Origin: Microbacterium sp. T32
GTDB lineage: Bacteria > Actinomycetota > Actinomycetes > Actinomycetales > Microbacteriaceae
Direction of reading: 5' to 3'
DNA: 64,000 bases
Assembly: GCF_001619615.1 (NCBI RefSeq)
Contig: NZ_LQQP01000005.1
Span: forward strand, 1 to 64,000
Shown: positions 8,485 through 17,707 of the stretch, in pieces
How positions within the stretch are numbered: position 1 is the stretch's first letter
Layout: each line of letters begins with the position of its first letter
The notes under the pieces: generated by a model
What the model was told of the DNA's origin: nothing
Database searches by the model: none
The model's input: the letters and a program-made list of their open reading frames with translations, nothing else
Made by a program: the position numbers and the translations under genes

Positions 8485-8955
8485 GTGTCGAACATCGACC
8501 CCACCAACTACAGCACCGAGACGCCGGCCGAGCAGTCCGTCGTCGCGGCCGAGCGCCCCGTTCTCTCGGTCCCCGGCGCGGCCGTCGGCCGTCGCAAGCA
8601 GGCCATCGCCCGCGTGCGCCTGGTCCCCGGCTCGGGCACGATCACGGTCAACGGCCGCACGATCGAGGACTACTTCCCGAACAAGCTCCACCAGCAGCTC
8701 ATCAACGACCCGTTCACGGTCCTCGAGCTCGCCGGCGCCTACGACGTGATCGCCCGCATCTCCGGCGGCGGCCCCTCGGGTCAGGCCGGCGCGCTGCGTC
8801 TCGGCATCGCTCGCGCGCTGAACGAGATCGACGTCGAGAACAACCGCCCGGGTCTGAAGAAGGCCGGCTTCCTCTCGCGCGACGCTCGCGTGAAGGAGCG
8901 CAAGAAGGCCGGTCTCAAGAAGGCCCGCAAGGCGCCTCAGTACTCCAAGCGCTGA
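8485..8955 (+). CDS. rpsI: 30S ribosomal protein S9
   Basis: A 156-residue uS9 protein starting at GTG 8485. It has an actinobacterial acidic N-terminal extension of about 30 residues, the conserved [15 protein letters not shown] core, the [10 protein letters not shown] loop and the basic tail that ends KAPQYSKR, whose last Arg reaches the ribosomal P site. Co-transcribed with rplM; glmM starts 14 bp later and may be read from the same message. Confidence 0.98.
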   Translation: MSNIDPTNYSTETPAEQSVVAAERPVLSVPGAAVGRRKQAIARVRLVPGSGTITVNGRTIEDYFPNKLHQQLINDPFTVLELAGAYDVIARISGGGPSGQAGALRLGIARALNEIDVENNRPGLKKAGFLSRDARVKERKKAGLKKARKAPQYSKR

Positions 8956-8969
8956 GTTCGACGCTCCGA

Positions 8970-10325
8970 ATGCCTCTGTTTGGCACGGACGGGGTGCGGG
9001 GGCTGGCCAACGGCCTCCTCACCGCCGAACTTGCGCTGCACCTGGCCCAGGCGACCGCGGTCGTCCTGGGCCAGGGCCGTTCGGCGGAGGCGCGGAAGGC
9101 CGAAGGCCGCCGTCTCACCGCCGTCATCGCGCGCGACCCGCGGGTCTCGGGGGAGTTCCTCGCGGCCGCGGTCGCCGCGGGCCTCGCCTCCTCCGGCGTC
9201 GACGTGCTCGACGCGGGTGTCATCCCGACGCCGGCCACGGCGTTCCTGATCGCCGACCGTGACGCCGACTTCGGCGTGATGGTCTCGGCGTCGCACAACC
9301 CCGCCCCCGACAACGGGATCAAGATCTTCGCCCGCGGCGGCACCAAGCTGCCCGACATCGTCGAGGAGCGCATCGAGCGCGCCCTCGAGTGGGATCGGCT
9401 GCAGCCGACGGGCGCCGGTGTGGGCCGCATCCGCCGCTTCGCCGACGCCGAGGACCGCTACGTCGTGCACCTTCTCGGCTCGTTGCCGCACCGGCTCGAC
9501 GGCATCCACGTCGTGCTCGACTGCGCGAACGGCGCGGCCGCCGGTGTCTCGCCCGAGACGTTCCGCGACGCGGGCGCGCAGGTGACCGTGATCGGCGCCG
9601 ATCCCGACGGTTTGAACATCAATGACGGTGTCGGTTCGACGCACCTCGACGTCCTCTCCGAGGCCGTCGTCCGCCTCGGCGCCGACGTGGGCATCGCGCA
9701 CGACGGCGACGCCGACCGCTGCCTCGCGGTGGACGCGCAGGGGAACGTCGTCGACGGCGACCAGATCATGGCGATCCTCGCTGTGGCGATGAAGGAACGC
9801 GGCGCTCTCGCGCACGACACCCTCGTCGCGACGGTGATGAGCAACCTCGGGCTGCACCGCGCGATGGCGGCGCACGGCATCCAGGTGAAGCAGACGGCCG
9901 TCGGCGACCGTTACGTCCTCGAGGCGATGAACGAGGGCGGGTACTCGCTCGGCGGCGAGCAGTCCGGCCACGTGATCATGAGCGACTTCGCGACGACCGG
10001 CGACGGGCTCCTCACCGGGCTGCATATCGTCGCCGAGATGGCGCGGCAGAAGAAGACGATGGCCGAGCTGGCCGCGATCATGACGGTGTACCCGCAGGTG
10101 CTCGTCAACGTCCGCGGCGTGGATCGCGACGGTGTGTCCGACGACGTCGTGCAGGAGGCCGTCCGCGCCGCGGAGGCCGAGCTCGGCGATTCGGGCCGTG
10201 TGCTGCTGCGCGCGTCCGGCACCGAACCGCTCGTGCGCGTGATGGTGGAGGCCGCGTCCGAGGACGTCGCACGCGCCCACGCCGATCGCCTCGCCGAGGT
10301 CGTCCGCGAACGTCTGTCCCTCTGA
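8970..10325 (+). CDS. glmM: Phosphoglucosamine mutase
   Basis: A 451-residue alpha-D-phosphohexomutase that interconverts glucosamine-6-phosphate and glucosamine-1-phosphate on the way to UDP-GlcNAc for peptidoglycan. The N-terminal LFGTDGVRG motif, the phosphoserine loop VSASHNP (Ser108), the metal loop DGDADR and the C-terminal phosphate-binding [12 protein letters not shown] are all visible. It follows the L13-S9 genes as in most actinobacteria, and glmS, which makes its substrate, lies 2 kb downstream. Confidence 0.98.
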   Translation: MPLFGTDGVRGLANGLLTAELALHLAQATAVVLGQGRSAEARKAEGRRLTAVIARDPRVSGEFLAAAVAAGLASSGVDVLDAGVIPTPATAFLIADRDADFGVMVSASHNPAPDNGIKIFARGGTKLPDIVEERIERALEWDRLQPTGAGVGRIRRFADAEDRYVVHLLGSLPHRLDGIHVVLDCANGAAAGVSPETFRDAGAQVTVIGADPDGLNINDGVGSTHLDVLSEAVVRLGADVGIAHDGDADRCLAVDAQGNVVDGDQIMAILAVAMKERGALAHDTLVATVMSNLGLHRAMAAHGIQVKQTAVGDRYVLEAMNEGGYSLGGEQSGHVIMSDFATTGDGLLTGLHIVAEMARQKKTMAELAAIMTVYPQVLVNVRGVDRDGVSDDVVQEAVRAAEAELGDSGRVLLRASGTEPLVRVMVEAASEDVARAHADRLAEVVRERLSL

Positions 10326-10330
10326 CGCAC

Positions 10331-10386
10331 GAGTCGCCAGGATTTGTCGCCTGCGCGGGTTCCGAGGCGACAAATCCTGGCGACTC
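10331..10386. repeat. Long perfect hairpin between glmM and ppx
   Basis: Two perfect 21-nt arms (10331-10351 and 10366-10386; left arm begins GAGTCGCCAGGATTTG) flank a 14-nt loop, filling the gap between convergent glmM and the Ppx/GppA gene. It is longer than needed for a terminator and has no U tract. It belongs in style with the other hairpins of this window. Confidence 0.85.
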
Positions 10387-10401
10387 ACGCGCCCCCGAGA
10401 G

Positions 10402-11331
10402 TCAGTACTCCAGCGACTCGATGTAGCGCAGGAGCACGCCCTCGCGCAGCGCCCACGGCGAGACCTCGAGTTCGTCGACGTCCATCGCCTTCATCGCACG
10501 CTCCACGACGATCGCGGCGGCGACGATCTGGAACGTGCGGTCCGCGGTGATGCCGGGCAGCGCCTCGCGGGCGTCCGCGGGAATCCGGGCGAGTCGCGGG
10601 ATCCAGTCCTTCAGCTCCCGGCGCGGCAGCACCATCCGGTCGATCCCCGACCACCCGGGCACCGGGTATCCGGCGAGCTTCGCCAGCGAGCGGATCGCCT
10701 TCGACGACCCGATCACGTGGTCGGGCCGGGGGAGGGCGGCGAATCGCTCGGCGACGGGGGCGAGGACGGATGCCGCGTGCTGACGCAGCGCGTCGATCTC
10801 GTCCTCGCTGGGCGGGTCGTGGGGGAGGAACTGCACCGTCGAGCGGCCCGCGCCCAGCGGCACGGACTCGGCGAGCTCGGGCAGGTCGTCGGCGCCGCCC
10901 GCGATCTCGAGCGACCCGCCGCCGATGTCGAACAGCAGGATCTGGCCGGCCGACCAGCCGAACCAGCGCCGCACGGCGAGGAACGTGAGGCGCGCCTCGG
11001 TCTCGCCGCCGAGCACCTGGAGGGGCTGACCCAGCACCTCCTCGATGCGGGCGATGACCTCCTCGCCGTTGGTCGCCTCGCGGACCGCGGACGTCGCGGT
11101 CGCGAGCAGTTCATCGACGCCCTCGGCGCGGGCCGTCTCGCAGGCCTGCGTCACGGCATCCACGAGGCCCGCGACGCCCTCGGCGGAGATCGAGCCGTCC
11201 GGCTCCAGGTACCGCATGAGGCGCAGGACCGACCGGTGCGACGTCGTCGCGGTGGGCCGCCCACCGGCGCGCGCATTCGCGACCAGCAGGTGGACGGTGT
11301 TGGAACCGATGTCGAGTACCCCGAGTCGCAC
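10402..11331 (-). CDS. Ppx/GppA family exopolyphosphatase-like protein
   Basis: A 309-residue ASKHA-fold phosphatase that in this family hydrolyses polyphosphate or pppGpp. GTG at 11331 is chosen because it gives the family start RLGVLDIGSNTVHLLV; GGAG lies 4 bases upstream. The second phosphate loop FDIGGGSLEI and the SSKAIRSLAKLAG segment are present. It corresponds to the short, single-module actinobacterial form (about 300-320 residues, no C-terminal HD domain). It reads away from coaA, only 39 bp apart, so the two share a divergent promoter region. Confidence 0.92.
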   Translation of the reverse strand: MRLGVLDIGSNTVHLLVANARAGGRPTATTSHRSVLRLMRYLEPDGSISAEGVAGLVDAVTQACETARAEGVDELLATATSAVREATNGEEVIARIEEVLGQPLQVLGGETEARLTFLAVRRWFGWSAGQILLFDIGGGSLEIAGGADDLPELAESVPLGAGRSTVQFLPHDPPSEDEIDALRQHAASVLAPVAERFAALPRPDHVIGSSKAIRSLAKLAGYPVPGWSGIDRMVLPRRELKDWIPRLARIPADAREALPGITADRTFQIVAAAIVVERAMKAMDVDELEVSPWALREGVLLRYIESLEY

Positions 11332-11370
11332 GCTCCGAGCGTATCGGGAGGCCGCGGGTAGCATGGGCGG

Positions 11371-12324
11371 GTGTCCGCTGCCGAGACCGCTGCTCCCGCG
11401 CCGTCGCTGAGCCCCTACCGTCAGATCGATCGCGCCGACTGGGCCCGCATGGCCGGCGGCATCGAGCAGCCGCTCACCGAGACCGAGGTCGTGCAGCTGC
11501 GTGGCATCGGCGACCGGCTCGACCTCCGCGAGGTCGCCGAGGTCTACCTCCCGCTCAGCCGTCTGCTGAGCCTCTACGCCCGTGCCACGCGACGGCTCGG
11601 CGCGGACACGAGCGCGTTCCTGGGCGAACCGGATGCCACGACCCCCTTCGTCATCGGAGTCGCCGGTTCCGTCGCGGTGGGGAAGTCCACGATCGCGCGT
11701 CTGCTGCGCGAGCTGATGAGCCGCTGGCCGGACACCCCGCGCGTCGAACTCGTGACCACGGACGGCTTCCTCTATCCCAACGCCGAACTCGAGCGTCGCG
11801 GCCTCATGGACCGCAAGGGCTTCCCCGAGTCCTACGACCGCCGCGCACTCGTGGAGTTCCTCAGCGAAGTGAAGTCCGGTGCGGAAGAGGTGCGTGCGCC
11901 GTTCTACTCGCACGTGCAGTACGACATCATGCCCGACGCCCACGTCACCGTGCACCGGCCCGACGTCGTGATCGTCGAGGGGCTCAACGTGCTGCAGCCG
12001 CCGCCCACGCCGAACGACGTCGCGGTGAGCGACCTGTTCGACTTCTCCATCTACGTGGATGCCGATGCGGCCCACATCGAGCGCTGGTACGTCGACCGCT
12101 TCCTGGCGTTGCGCGACAACGCCTTCACGAACCCCTCCTCCTTCTTCCGGGTGTTCGCCGACATCAGCGACGAGGAGGCGGTGTCGCGCGCCCTCGGGTT
12201 CTGGCGCGAGATCAACCTGCCGAACCTCGAGGAGAACGTGCTGCCGACGCGGCACCGGGCCAAGCTCGTGTTGCAGAAAGGTGCCGACCACACCGTCGAG
12301 TCGGTGTTGCTGCGCAAGCTGTAG
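11371..12324 (+). CDS. coaA: Type I pantothenate kinase
   Basis: A 317-residue cytosolic kinase that phosphorylates pantothenate, the first and regulated step of coenzyme A synthesis. The P-loop GSVAVGKS is at residues 99-106. The conserved DGFLYPN motif, the [10 protein letters not shown] region and the C-terminal [14 protein letters not shown] are family signatures. GTG start. CoA made here is the phosphopantetheine donor for AcpS encoded 2 kb downstream. Confidence 0.97.
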   Translation: MSAAETAAPAPSLSPYRQIDRADWARMAGGIEQPLTETEVVQLRGIGDRLDLREVAEVYLPLSRLLSLYARATRRLGADTSAFLGEPDATTPFVIGVAGSVAVGKSTIARLLRELMSRWPDTPRVELVTTDGFLYPNAELERRGLMDRKGFPESYDRRALVEFLSEVKSGAEEVRAPFYSHVQYDIMPDAHVTVHRPDVVIVEGLNVLQPPPTPNDVAVSDLFDFSIYVDADAAHIERWYVDRFLALRDNAFTNPSSFFRVFADISDEEAVSRALGFWREINLPNLEENVLPTRHRAKLVLQKGADHTVESVLLRKL

Positions 12325-12377
12325 GCACCCCGGCCCACGGGGGTTCCCCCAGCAACGGCCCCGTAGACTCGGAAGCT

Positions 12378-14228
12378 ATGTGCGGAATCATCGGATACGT
12401 GGGTCCTCGGCAGAGCCAGGACATCCTGCTGGCGGGTCTGGCGCGGCTGGAATACCGGGGCTACGACTCCGCGGGCATCGCGGTGATCGACGGCGACGGC
12501 GGCCTCGGCATGCGCAAGCGCGCCGGCAAGCTGTCCGTGCTGCGTGACGACCTGGCATCCACGCCCCTCGCCGACGGCACCACGGGCATCGGACACACGC
12601 GCTGGGCCACGCACGGGGGACCGACGGATGCCAACGCGCACCCGCACCTCGCCGACGACGACAAGCTCGCCGTGATCCACAACGGCATCATCGAGAACTT
12701 CGCCGAGCTGAAGAGCGAGCTCATGGGCGAGGGCGTGACCTTCCGCAGCGAGACCGACACCGAGGTCGCCGCCGCCATGATCGGCCGCGAGTACGCCCGG
12801 ACCGGAGATCTCGTCTCGGCGTTCCGCGCCGTGGTGTCGCGCCTCGATGGCGCGTACACGCTGCTCGCGATGCACAAGGACCACCCGGGTCTCGTCGTCG
12901 GCGCGCGCCGCAACTCTCCGCTGGTGATCGGCCTGGGCGAGGGCGAGAACTTCCTCGGTTCCGACGTCGCCGCGTTCGTCGAGCACACCCGCAAGGCCCT
13001 CGCGATCGGCCAGGACGAGATCGTCGCGATCACGCCCGGCGGTGTCGAGGTCACCGACTTCTCCGGTGCCCCGGTCGAGGTCGAGGCCTTCGAGGTCACG
13101 TGGGACGCGTCCGCCGCTGAGAAGGGCGGCTGGTCGTCGTTCATGGCGAAGGAGGTCTCGGAGGAGCCCGAGGCCGTCGCCAACACCCTCCGCGGTCGCA
13201 TTCACGAGGGCCGCGTCGAGATCCCCGAGCTCGACGGCATGGACGAGTTCCTCGCCGACATCGATCGCATCCTCGTCATCGCGTGCGGCACCGCCGCGTA
13301 CGCCGGCATGGTCGGCAAGTACGCGCTCGAGACGTGGACGCGGGTCCCCGTCGACGTGGAGCTCGCGCACGAGTTCCGCTACCGCGACCCCGTGCTCTCG
13401 CCTCGGACCCTCGTCGTGTCGATCAGCCAGTCCGGCGAGACGATGGACACGCTCATGGCCGTGAAGTACGCCCGGGCGCGCGGCGCCAAGACGCTGTCGA
13501 TCTGCAACACGCAGGGGGCGACCATCCCGCGCGAGTCGGATGCCATCGTCTACACGCACGCCGGTCCCGAGGTCGCCGTCGCCTCGACGAAGGCGTTCGT
13601 CGCGCAGATCACGGCGCTGTACCTGCTCGCGCTGCACGTCGGTCGCGTGCGCGGCGCGGTCGACCCCGTGGCCGCCGTCGAGGCGGTCACCGAGCTCGAG
13701 GCCGTCCCCGGCAAGATCGCGCGTGTGCTCGAGACCGAGCAGACCCGCATCGAGCAGCTCGCGCACTGGATGGCGGACACCCGCTCGGTGCTGTTCCTCG
13801 GCCGCAACGTCGGCTACCCGATCGCGCTCGAGGGGGCGCTGAAGCTCAAGGAGCTGGCGTACATCCACGCCGAGGGCTTCGCCGCCGGTGAGCTCAAGCA
13901 CGGGCCGATCGCCCTGATCGAACCCGGTCAGCCGGTGTTCGTCGTGGTGCCGTCGCCGCGCGGTTCGGGCGAGATGCACAAGAAGGTCGTGTCGAACATC
14001 GAGGAGATCCGCGCCCGCGGTGCCCGCGTGATCGCGATCGCGGAGGAGGGCGACGTGGCCGTGCTCCCCGCCGCGGACGAGGTCCTCCGCATCCCGCTCG
14101 CCGCGCCGATGTTCGAGCCGCTGCTCGCGGTGGTGCCGCTGCACATCTTCGCGATGGGCCTCGCCGAGGCCAAGGGCCTGGACGTGGACCAGCCGCGCAA
14201 CCTCGCGAAGTCGGTGACGGTCGAGTAG
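12378..14228 (+). CDS. glmS: Glutamine-fructose-6-phosphate aminotransferase (isomerizing)
   Basis: A 616-residue enzyme making glucosamine-6-phosphate from fructose-6-phosphate and glutamine, the entry to cell-wall amino sugars. The class II glutaminase domain (1-240) has catalytic Cys2 (MCGIIGYVG) and the LEYRGYDSAGIA and HTRWATHG motifs. Two SIS sugar-isomerase domains follow (ISQSGETMDTL, CNTQGATIPRESD), and the C-terminal loop ends DQPRNLAKSVTVE. Normal length. No glmS ribozyme is visible upstream. A strong hairpin terminator follows 14 bp after the stop. Confidence 0.98.
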   Translation: MCGIIGYVGPRQSQDILLAGLARLEYRGYDSAGIAVIDGDGGLGMRKRAGKLSVLRDDLASTPLADGTTGIGHTRWATHGGPTDANAHPHLADDDKLAVIHNGIIENFAELKSELMGEGVTFRSETDTEVAAAMIGREYARTGDLVSAFRAVVSRLDGAYTLLAMHKDHPGLVVGARRNSPLVIGLGEGENFLGSDVAAFVEHTRKALAIGQDEIVAITPGGVEVTDFSGAPVEVEAFEVTWDASAAEKGGWSSFMAKEVSEEPEAVANTLRGRIHEGRVEIPELDGMDEFLADIDRILVIACGTAAYAGMVGKYALETWTRVPVDVELAHEFRYRDPVLSPRTLVVSISQSGETMDTLMAVKYARARGAKTLSICNTQGATIPRESDAIVYTHAGPEVAVASTKAFVAQITALYLLALHVGRVRGAVDPVAAVEAVTELEAVPGKIARVLETEQTRIEQLAHWMADTRSVLFLGRNVGYPIALEGALKLKELAYIHAEGFAAGELKHGPIALIEPGQPVFVVVPSPRGSGEMHKKVVSNIEEIRARGARVIAIAEEGDVAVLPAADEVLRIPLAAPMFEPLLAVVPLHIFAMGLAEAKGLDVDQPRNLAKSVTVE

Positions 14229-14242
14229 GACCGGATGTTTTC

Positions 14243-14271
14243 GGGGCCGGATGCCGATGGCATCCGGCCCC
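14243..14271 (+). terminator. Rho-independent terminator of glmS
   Basis: A perfect 13-bp stem (GGGGCCGGATGCC / GGCATCCGGCCCC) with a 3-nt loop, followed by TTCTTCG, 14 bp after the glmS stop. The stem contains the GGATGCC/GGCATCC heptamer that is abundant throughout the window. Confidence 0.85.
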
Positions 14272-14289
14272 TTCTTCGTCGAGGGGCGG

Positions 14290-14362
14290 CGCACAACTCC
14301 TGCAATCCTGTCGCGCGGAGCCGCGGCGCGGGTTCGGTGGCCGGTGCTGCAGGAGTTGTGCG
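14290..14362. repeat. Inverted repeat, CACAACTCC family, copy 1
   Basis: Perfect 15-nt arms CGCACAACTCCTGCA (14290-14304) and TGCAGGAGTTGTGCG (14348-14362) separated by 43 nt, between glmS and acpS. Same family as 14386-14462 and 17491-17553. Confidence 0.85.
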
Positions 14363-14385
14363 GGCGCGTCGGCGGCGTCGCGGAC

Positions 14386-14462
14386 CGCGCACAACTCCGG
14401 CAGAAGGCGCCGGGGTGGCCGGTGAGCGGCGACATCGGTGGGATGTGCCGGAGTTGTGCGCG
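14386..14462. repeat. Inverted repeat, CACAACTCC family, copy 2
   Basis: Perfect 17-nt arms CGCGCACAACTCCGGCA (14386-14402) and its complement (14446-14462) with a 43-nt spacer, 23 bp after copy 1. The left arm plus the following AGAAGGCGCCG is nearly identical to the right side of the copy at 17491-17553 read on the other strand. Confidence 0.85.
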
Positions 14463-14525
14463 GGGGTGGGCGCGGCGGTGGTACGGCACCGGCAGAATGG
14501 ACAGGATGCCAGGGAGGGAGGGCGC

Positions 14526-14909
14526 ATGATCGTCGGAATCGGCGTCGACCTGGTCGACGTGCCGCGCTTCGAGCAACAGCTCGCGCGGACCCCCCGTCTT
14601 CTCGAACGGCTCTTCGCGCCCGCGGAGCGGCTGCTCAAGCCCCGCTCGCTGGCGGCCCGATACGCCGCGAAGGAAGCGCTGATCAAGGCCCTGGGCGGGT
14701 CCGACGGGGTGTACTGGACCGACATCGAGGTGACGCCCGAGCCCTCGGGCCGCCCGACGTTCACGCTCACCGGCGAGACCGCGGCGACGGTGTCCGCGCG
14801 CGGGATCACCGCGCTGCACCTGTCGATGTCGCACGATGCGGCGCTGGCCACCGCGTACGTCATCGCGGAAGCGGGCCCCGCTGAACCGACCCGGGAGGGC
14901 GTCGAATGA
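14526..14909 (+). CDS. acpS: Holo-[acyl-carrier-protein] synthase
   Basis: A 127-residue group I phosphopantetheinyl transferase that moves 4'-phosphopantetheine from CoA to apo-ACP, activating it for fatty-acid synthesis. The Mg-binding motif IGVDLVDVPRFE (Asp8) and RYAAKEALIKALG (Glu50) are intact. ATG at 14526 gives the standard MIVGIGVDL start; earlier in-frame codons run through the inverted repeats. ATGA overlap with alr couples translation of the two. Confidence 0.97.
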   Translation: MIVGIGVDLVDVPRFEQQLARTPRLLERLFAPAERLLKPRSLAARYAAKEALIKALGGSDGVYWTDIEVTPEPSGRPTFTLTGETAATVSARGITALHLSMSHDAALATAYVIAEAGPAEPTREGVE

Positions 14910-16027
14910 GGATGGCATCCGGAGTTCTGCGCGAAGCGCTGATCGACGTCGACGCGATCGCCGAGAACGTGCGGCACCTGCGCCGCTTGACCGGCGTCGA
15001 GGTCATCGCGGTCGTCAAGGCCGAGGGGTACGGGCACGGCGCGCACCGGGCGGCCCTGGCGGCGCTCCGCGGTGGGGCGACCCGGATCGGCGTCTCCGAC
15101 ATCGACGAAGCGCTGGCCCTCCGGCGCCGGGGGATCCGCGCGCCGCTCTTCGCGTGGCTGCACGCTCCCGGTGCGTCTTTCGCGGAGGCCGTCCGCGAGG
15201 ACGTCGAGCTCGGGATCTCCGACATCGACCAGCTGTTGCGCGCGGGCGAGGCGGCACAGGGCGACCGGCCCGCGGCCGTCCACCTGAAGATCGAGACGGG
15301 CCTCTCGCGCAACGGCATCGCACCCGCGGACTGGCGCGTGGTGTTCTCCGAGGCCGCGCGCCTCGAGCGCATCGGTCGCCTGCGAGTCGTCGGGCTCTTC
15401 TCGCACCTGTCGAACGCGAGCGAGGTCGACGACCGCGCCGCGCTGGCGAAGTTCGAGGAGGGCGTCGTGCTCGCGGCCGCCGCCGGACTGAATCCGCCGC
15501 TCCGGCACATCGCGGCGACGCACGCCGCGATCGCCCTGCCCGAGGCGCGGTTGAACGCGGTGCGCATCGGCATCGGCATCTACGGCATCTCGCCGTTCGA
15601 CGACCGGTCCTCGGCGGACCTGGGCCTTCGTCCCGCGATGACGTTGCGCGGAGCCGTCGCCGCGGTCCGCCGCGTGCCCGCCGGCACCGGCGTGTCCTAC
15701 GGCTACGCGTATCGCACGGAGACCGACACGACGCTCGCGCTCGTGCCCCTCGGGTACGCGGACGGCGTGCCGCGGCAGGCGTCGGGTCGCGGTCCGGTGA
15801 CGATCAACGGCCGGCGCTTCACGGTCGCCGGTCGCATCGCCATGGATCAGTTCGTGGTCGATGTCGGCGACCACCCCGTCGCTGTCGGTGACGAGGCGGT
15901 GCTGTTCGGCGACCCGACGCTCGGCGTGCCGTCGGCGAGGGAATGGGCGGATGCCGCCGACACCATCGACTACGAGATCGTGACGCGCATCGGCGCGCGC
16001 GTGCCGCGACGGGAGGTGGGTGCGTGA
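14906..16027 (+). CDS. alr: Alanine racemase
   Basis: A 373-residue PLP enzyme making D-alanine for peptidoglycan. The PLP-binding lysine is K38 in AVVKAEGYGHGAHR, and the opposite catalytic tyrosine lies near residue 267 in GTGVSYGYAYRTE. The C-terminal domain has the VGRIAMDQFVVDVG motif. ATG at 14906 overlaps the acpS stop; ATG at 14912 is possible. GTGA overlap with tsaE downstream, so acpS-alr-tsaE form one coupled unit, a common actinobacterial order. Confidence 0.97.
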   Translation: MRMASGVLREALIDVDAIAENVRHLRRLTGVEVIAVVKAEGYGHGAHRAALAALRGGATRIGVSDIDEALALRRRGIRAPLFAWLHAPGASFAEAVREDVELGISDIDQLLRAGEAAQGDRPAAVHLKIETGLSRNGIAPADWRVVFSEAARLERIGRLRVVGLFSHLSNASEVDDRAALAKFEEGVVLAAAAGLNPPLRHIAATHAAIALPEARLNAVRIGIGIYGISPFDDRSSADLGLRPAMTLRGAVAAVRRVPAGTGVSYGYAYRTETDTTLALVPLGYADGVPRQASGRGPVTINGRRFTVAGRIAMDQFVVDVGDHPVAVGDEAVLFGDPTLGVPSAREWADAADTIDYEIVTRIGARVPRREVGA

Positions 16028-16527
16028 GCGTTCCCGACGAGCTGCTGGGCGAGCGCGAGGTCGCCGGTCCCGCCGACATGGAAGAGCTCGGGCGTGCGCT
16101 CGGCCAGGCTCTCGAGCCCGGCGACGTGGTCGTGCTCACCGGTCCGCTCGGCGCCGGCAAGACGACCCTGACCCGCGGGATCGGCGCGGGGCTCGGCATC
16201 CGGGGTCCGGTCCAGAGTCCGACGTTCGTGATCGCGCGGACGCACCCGTCGCTCGTGGGTGGCGCTCCTCTCGTGCACGTGGATGCCTATCGCCTCGGGG
16301 CCGCCGTCGAGCTCGACGACCTCGACATCGACGTGGAGCACTCGGTCGTGATCGTGGAATGGGGTCGCGGCGTCGCCGACCACCTCGCCGACGCCTGGTG
16401 GGAGATCGAGATCTCCCACCAGGCGGGCGGACGAGGCGTCGACAATGCGTGCGGCGAGATCGCCCCGCACACCCTCGACCTGGACGCGGACGCGCCGCGG
16501 ACGGTGACGGTGTCGCGGAGGCACTGA
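16024..16527 (+). CDS. tsaE: tRNA t6A37 threonylcarbamoyladenosine ATPase subunit TsaE
   Basis: A 167-residue P-loop ATPase that works with TsaB and TsaD to place the t6A modification on tRNA position 37. GTG at 16024 overlaps the alr stop. The Walker A GPLGAGKTT is near residues 40-48, followed by SPTFVIARTH and the acidic HVDAYRLG motif. Its partners tsaB and tsaD lie 1-3 kb downstream. Oddity: the C-terminal third contains a 34-nt perfect palindrome (16392-16425) read in frame as AWWEIEISHQAG. Confidence 0.95.
   Translation: MSVPDELLGEREVAGPADMEELGRALGQALEPGDVVVLTGPLGAGKTTLTRGIGAGLGIRGPVQSPTFVIARTHPSLVGGAPLVHVDAYRLGAAVELDDLDIDVEHSVVIVEWGRGVADHLADAWWEIEISHQAGGRGVDNACGEIAPHTLDLDADAPRTVTVSRRH
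16392..16425. repeat. 16-bp-stem palindrome inside tsaE
   Basis: CGCCTGGTGGGAGATC, a 2-nt GA loop, then its exact complement GATCTCCCACCAGGCG. It lies wholly within the tsaE reading frame. A 16-bp perfect stem with a 2-nt loop is unlikely by chance and looks like the hairpins found between genes elsewhere in the window, but here in coding sequence. Confidence 0.9.
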
Positions 16528-16531
16528 GGGC

Positions 16532-17449
16532 TCAGGTCGGCTGGCGGTCGCGCGACGCGCTCGAGCGGCGGTCGGGCTCGGCGGTCCAGACGTCGCGCAG
16601 GGCGCGGAGGGTCTCGTACGCCTGCTCGACGTGGGCGAAGTGGCCGCTGTCGTCGAGCACCGTCTCGCGATAGCCGGGGATGCGGCGGCGGGCATCGCGC
16701 GCGTCGTGGTGGCCGGCGAAGACGTCGTGGCGACCGCGAACGGCCCGCACCGGCGCGGTGATCCTCTTCCAGGCGTCGTCGTCGTGGGTGCGGGCGGCGC
16801 GCGCCGCCGCGAGGAAGGCGGCGGGCCGGATCTCGTCGGCCAGCGCGTCCGAGACGGCCGGGGCGACGCGGTCCGGATGCCGGAACAGCGGGCGCGCGAA
16901 CAGGCGCAGCGCCCCGATGCGGCGCAGACCGCGGAGCAACGGACGGGCGAGCGGACCGAGGCCCCGGAGGATCCCCATTGCCACGACCATCCCGGCGAAC
17001 GCCGGCAGCGCCGCCCAGCCGGTGGCGGGCCTGCGTACGACAGCACGCACCGCCGCGCCGGTGGGGGAGACGAGTCCGACCGCGACGGTCTGCGCCGGGA
17101 ATCGTGCCGCCACGTCCAGGGCGATCACGGCGCCGAGCGAGTGGCCGACGACGCGCCACCGCGGATATCCGAGGGCCCGGGCCACCGCGACGACCGCCTC
17201 CGCGGCATCCGTCGGCGAGGGTGCCGGCCCCGGCGACTCGCCCCACCCCGGCAGGTCGATCGCGATGACGTCATCGAGCGGGATGCCGAGCCGATCGGCC
17301 GCGCCCAGGAGTGGCATCCACGTCTTCCATGACCCCGCGGCACCGTGCAGCAGCACCGTCGCAACCGTGCCGCCCGAGCGTCGGCCGGCGTGCGCGACGA
17401 TCGGCCCCGCAGCCGTCGGCACCACCAGTCGGCGCAGCTGTCGTTCCAT
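16532..17449 (-). CDS. Alpha/beta hydrolase
   Basis: A 305-residue alpha/beta-hydrolase-fold protein. Visible are the oxyanion HGAAGSW motif, the nucleophile elbow GHSLGA, the acid region near GRHDVFAG and the catalytic histidine in GHFAHVEQ. ATG at 17449 is used; in-frame codons further upstream run through an inverted repeat and give a poor N-terminus. Its 3' end lies 4 bp from tsaE, convergent. Related proteins include esterases, lactonases and haloperoxidases; the substrate is unknown. Confidence 0.9.
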   Translation of the reverse strand: MERQLRRLVVPTAAGPIVAHAGRRSGGTVATVLLHGAAGSWKTWMPLLGAADRLGIPLDDVIAIDLPGWGESPGPAPSPTDAAEAVVAVARALGYPRWRVVGHSLGAVIALDVAARFPAQTVAVGLVSPTGAAVRAVVRRPATGWAALPAFAGMVVAMGILRGLGPLARPLLRGLRRIGALRLFARPLFRHPDRVAPAVSDALADEIRPAAFLAAARAARTHDDDAWKRITAPVRAVRGRHDVFAGHHDARDARRRIPGYRETVLDDSGHFAHVEQAYETLRALRDVWTAEPDRRSSASRDRQPT

Positions 17450-17490
17450 GCCTCTTGTTCGGAGCGGAGCGCTCCGCCGGATGCCTGCAG

Positions 17491-17553
17491 AACTCCGGCA
17501 GTTCCGCAGATCCGCGGCCGTCGATGCGCGGCGCGGCGCCTTTTGCCGGAGTT
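17491..17553. repeat. Inverted repeat, CACAACTCC family, copy 3
   Basis: Arms AACTCCGGCA (17491-17500) and TGCCGGAGTT (17544-17553). The right side, extended by GCGCC...TTGTGCGC, matches the left arm of the copy at 14386 in reverse orientation at all but one of 26 positions. It lies between divergent genes, so it cannot be a terminator of either. Confidence 0.8.
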
Positions 17554-17574
17554 GTGCGCGTGGGCCGATGGAGC

Positions 17575-17629
17575 CATGTCCCACTTAGTGCGGTTGGCGG
17601 CGCCCTCAGGCAGCAAGAAGTGGGACATG
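17575..17629. repeat. Inverted repeat CATGTCCCACTT upstream of tsaB
   Basis: Perfect 12-nt arms CATGTCCCACTT (17575-17586) and AAGTGGGACATG (17618-17629) with a 31-nt spacer, 79 bp upstream of tsaB in the divergent gap with the hydrolase gene. The gap 17450-17707 holds only this and the preceding repeat. Confidence 0.8.
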
Positions 17630-17707
17630 CCCCGCCAGAAAGGGGACGAGGTACCCCGACCCGCCGCCGACGGCACCGACGTCGGACGCCCCGGATACCC
17701 TGGAACG

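Noticed and set aside
14290-14462. CRISPR-like array between glmS and acpS
   Set aside because: Only two inverted, not direct, repeats with unequal arms; no regular spacers and no cas genes.
12051-14918. A 955-codon open frame antisense to glmS
   Set aside because: It is the shadow of a G/C-ending codon pattern on the opposite strand. glmS is complete and no homology-like motifs are seen in the antisense product.
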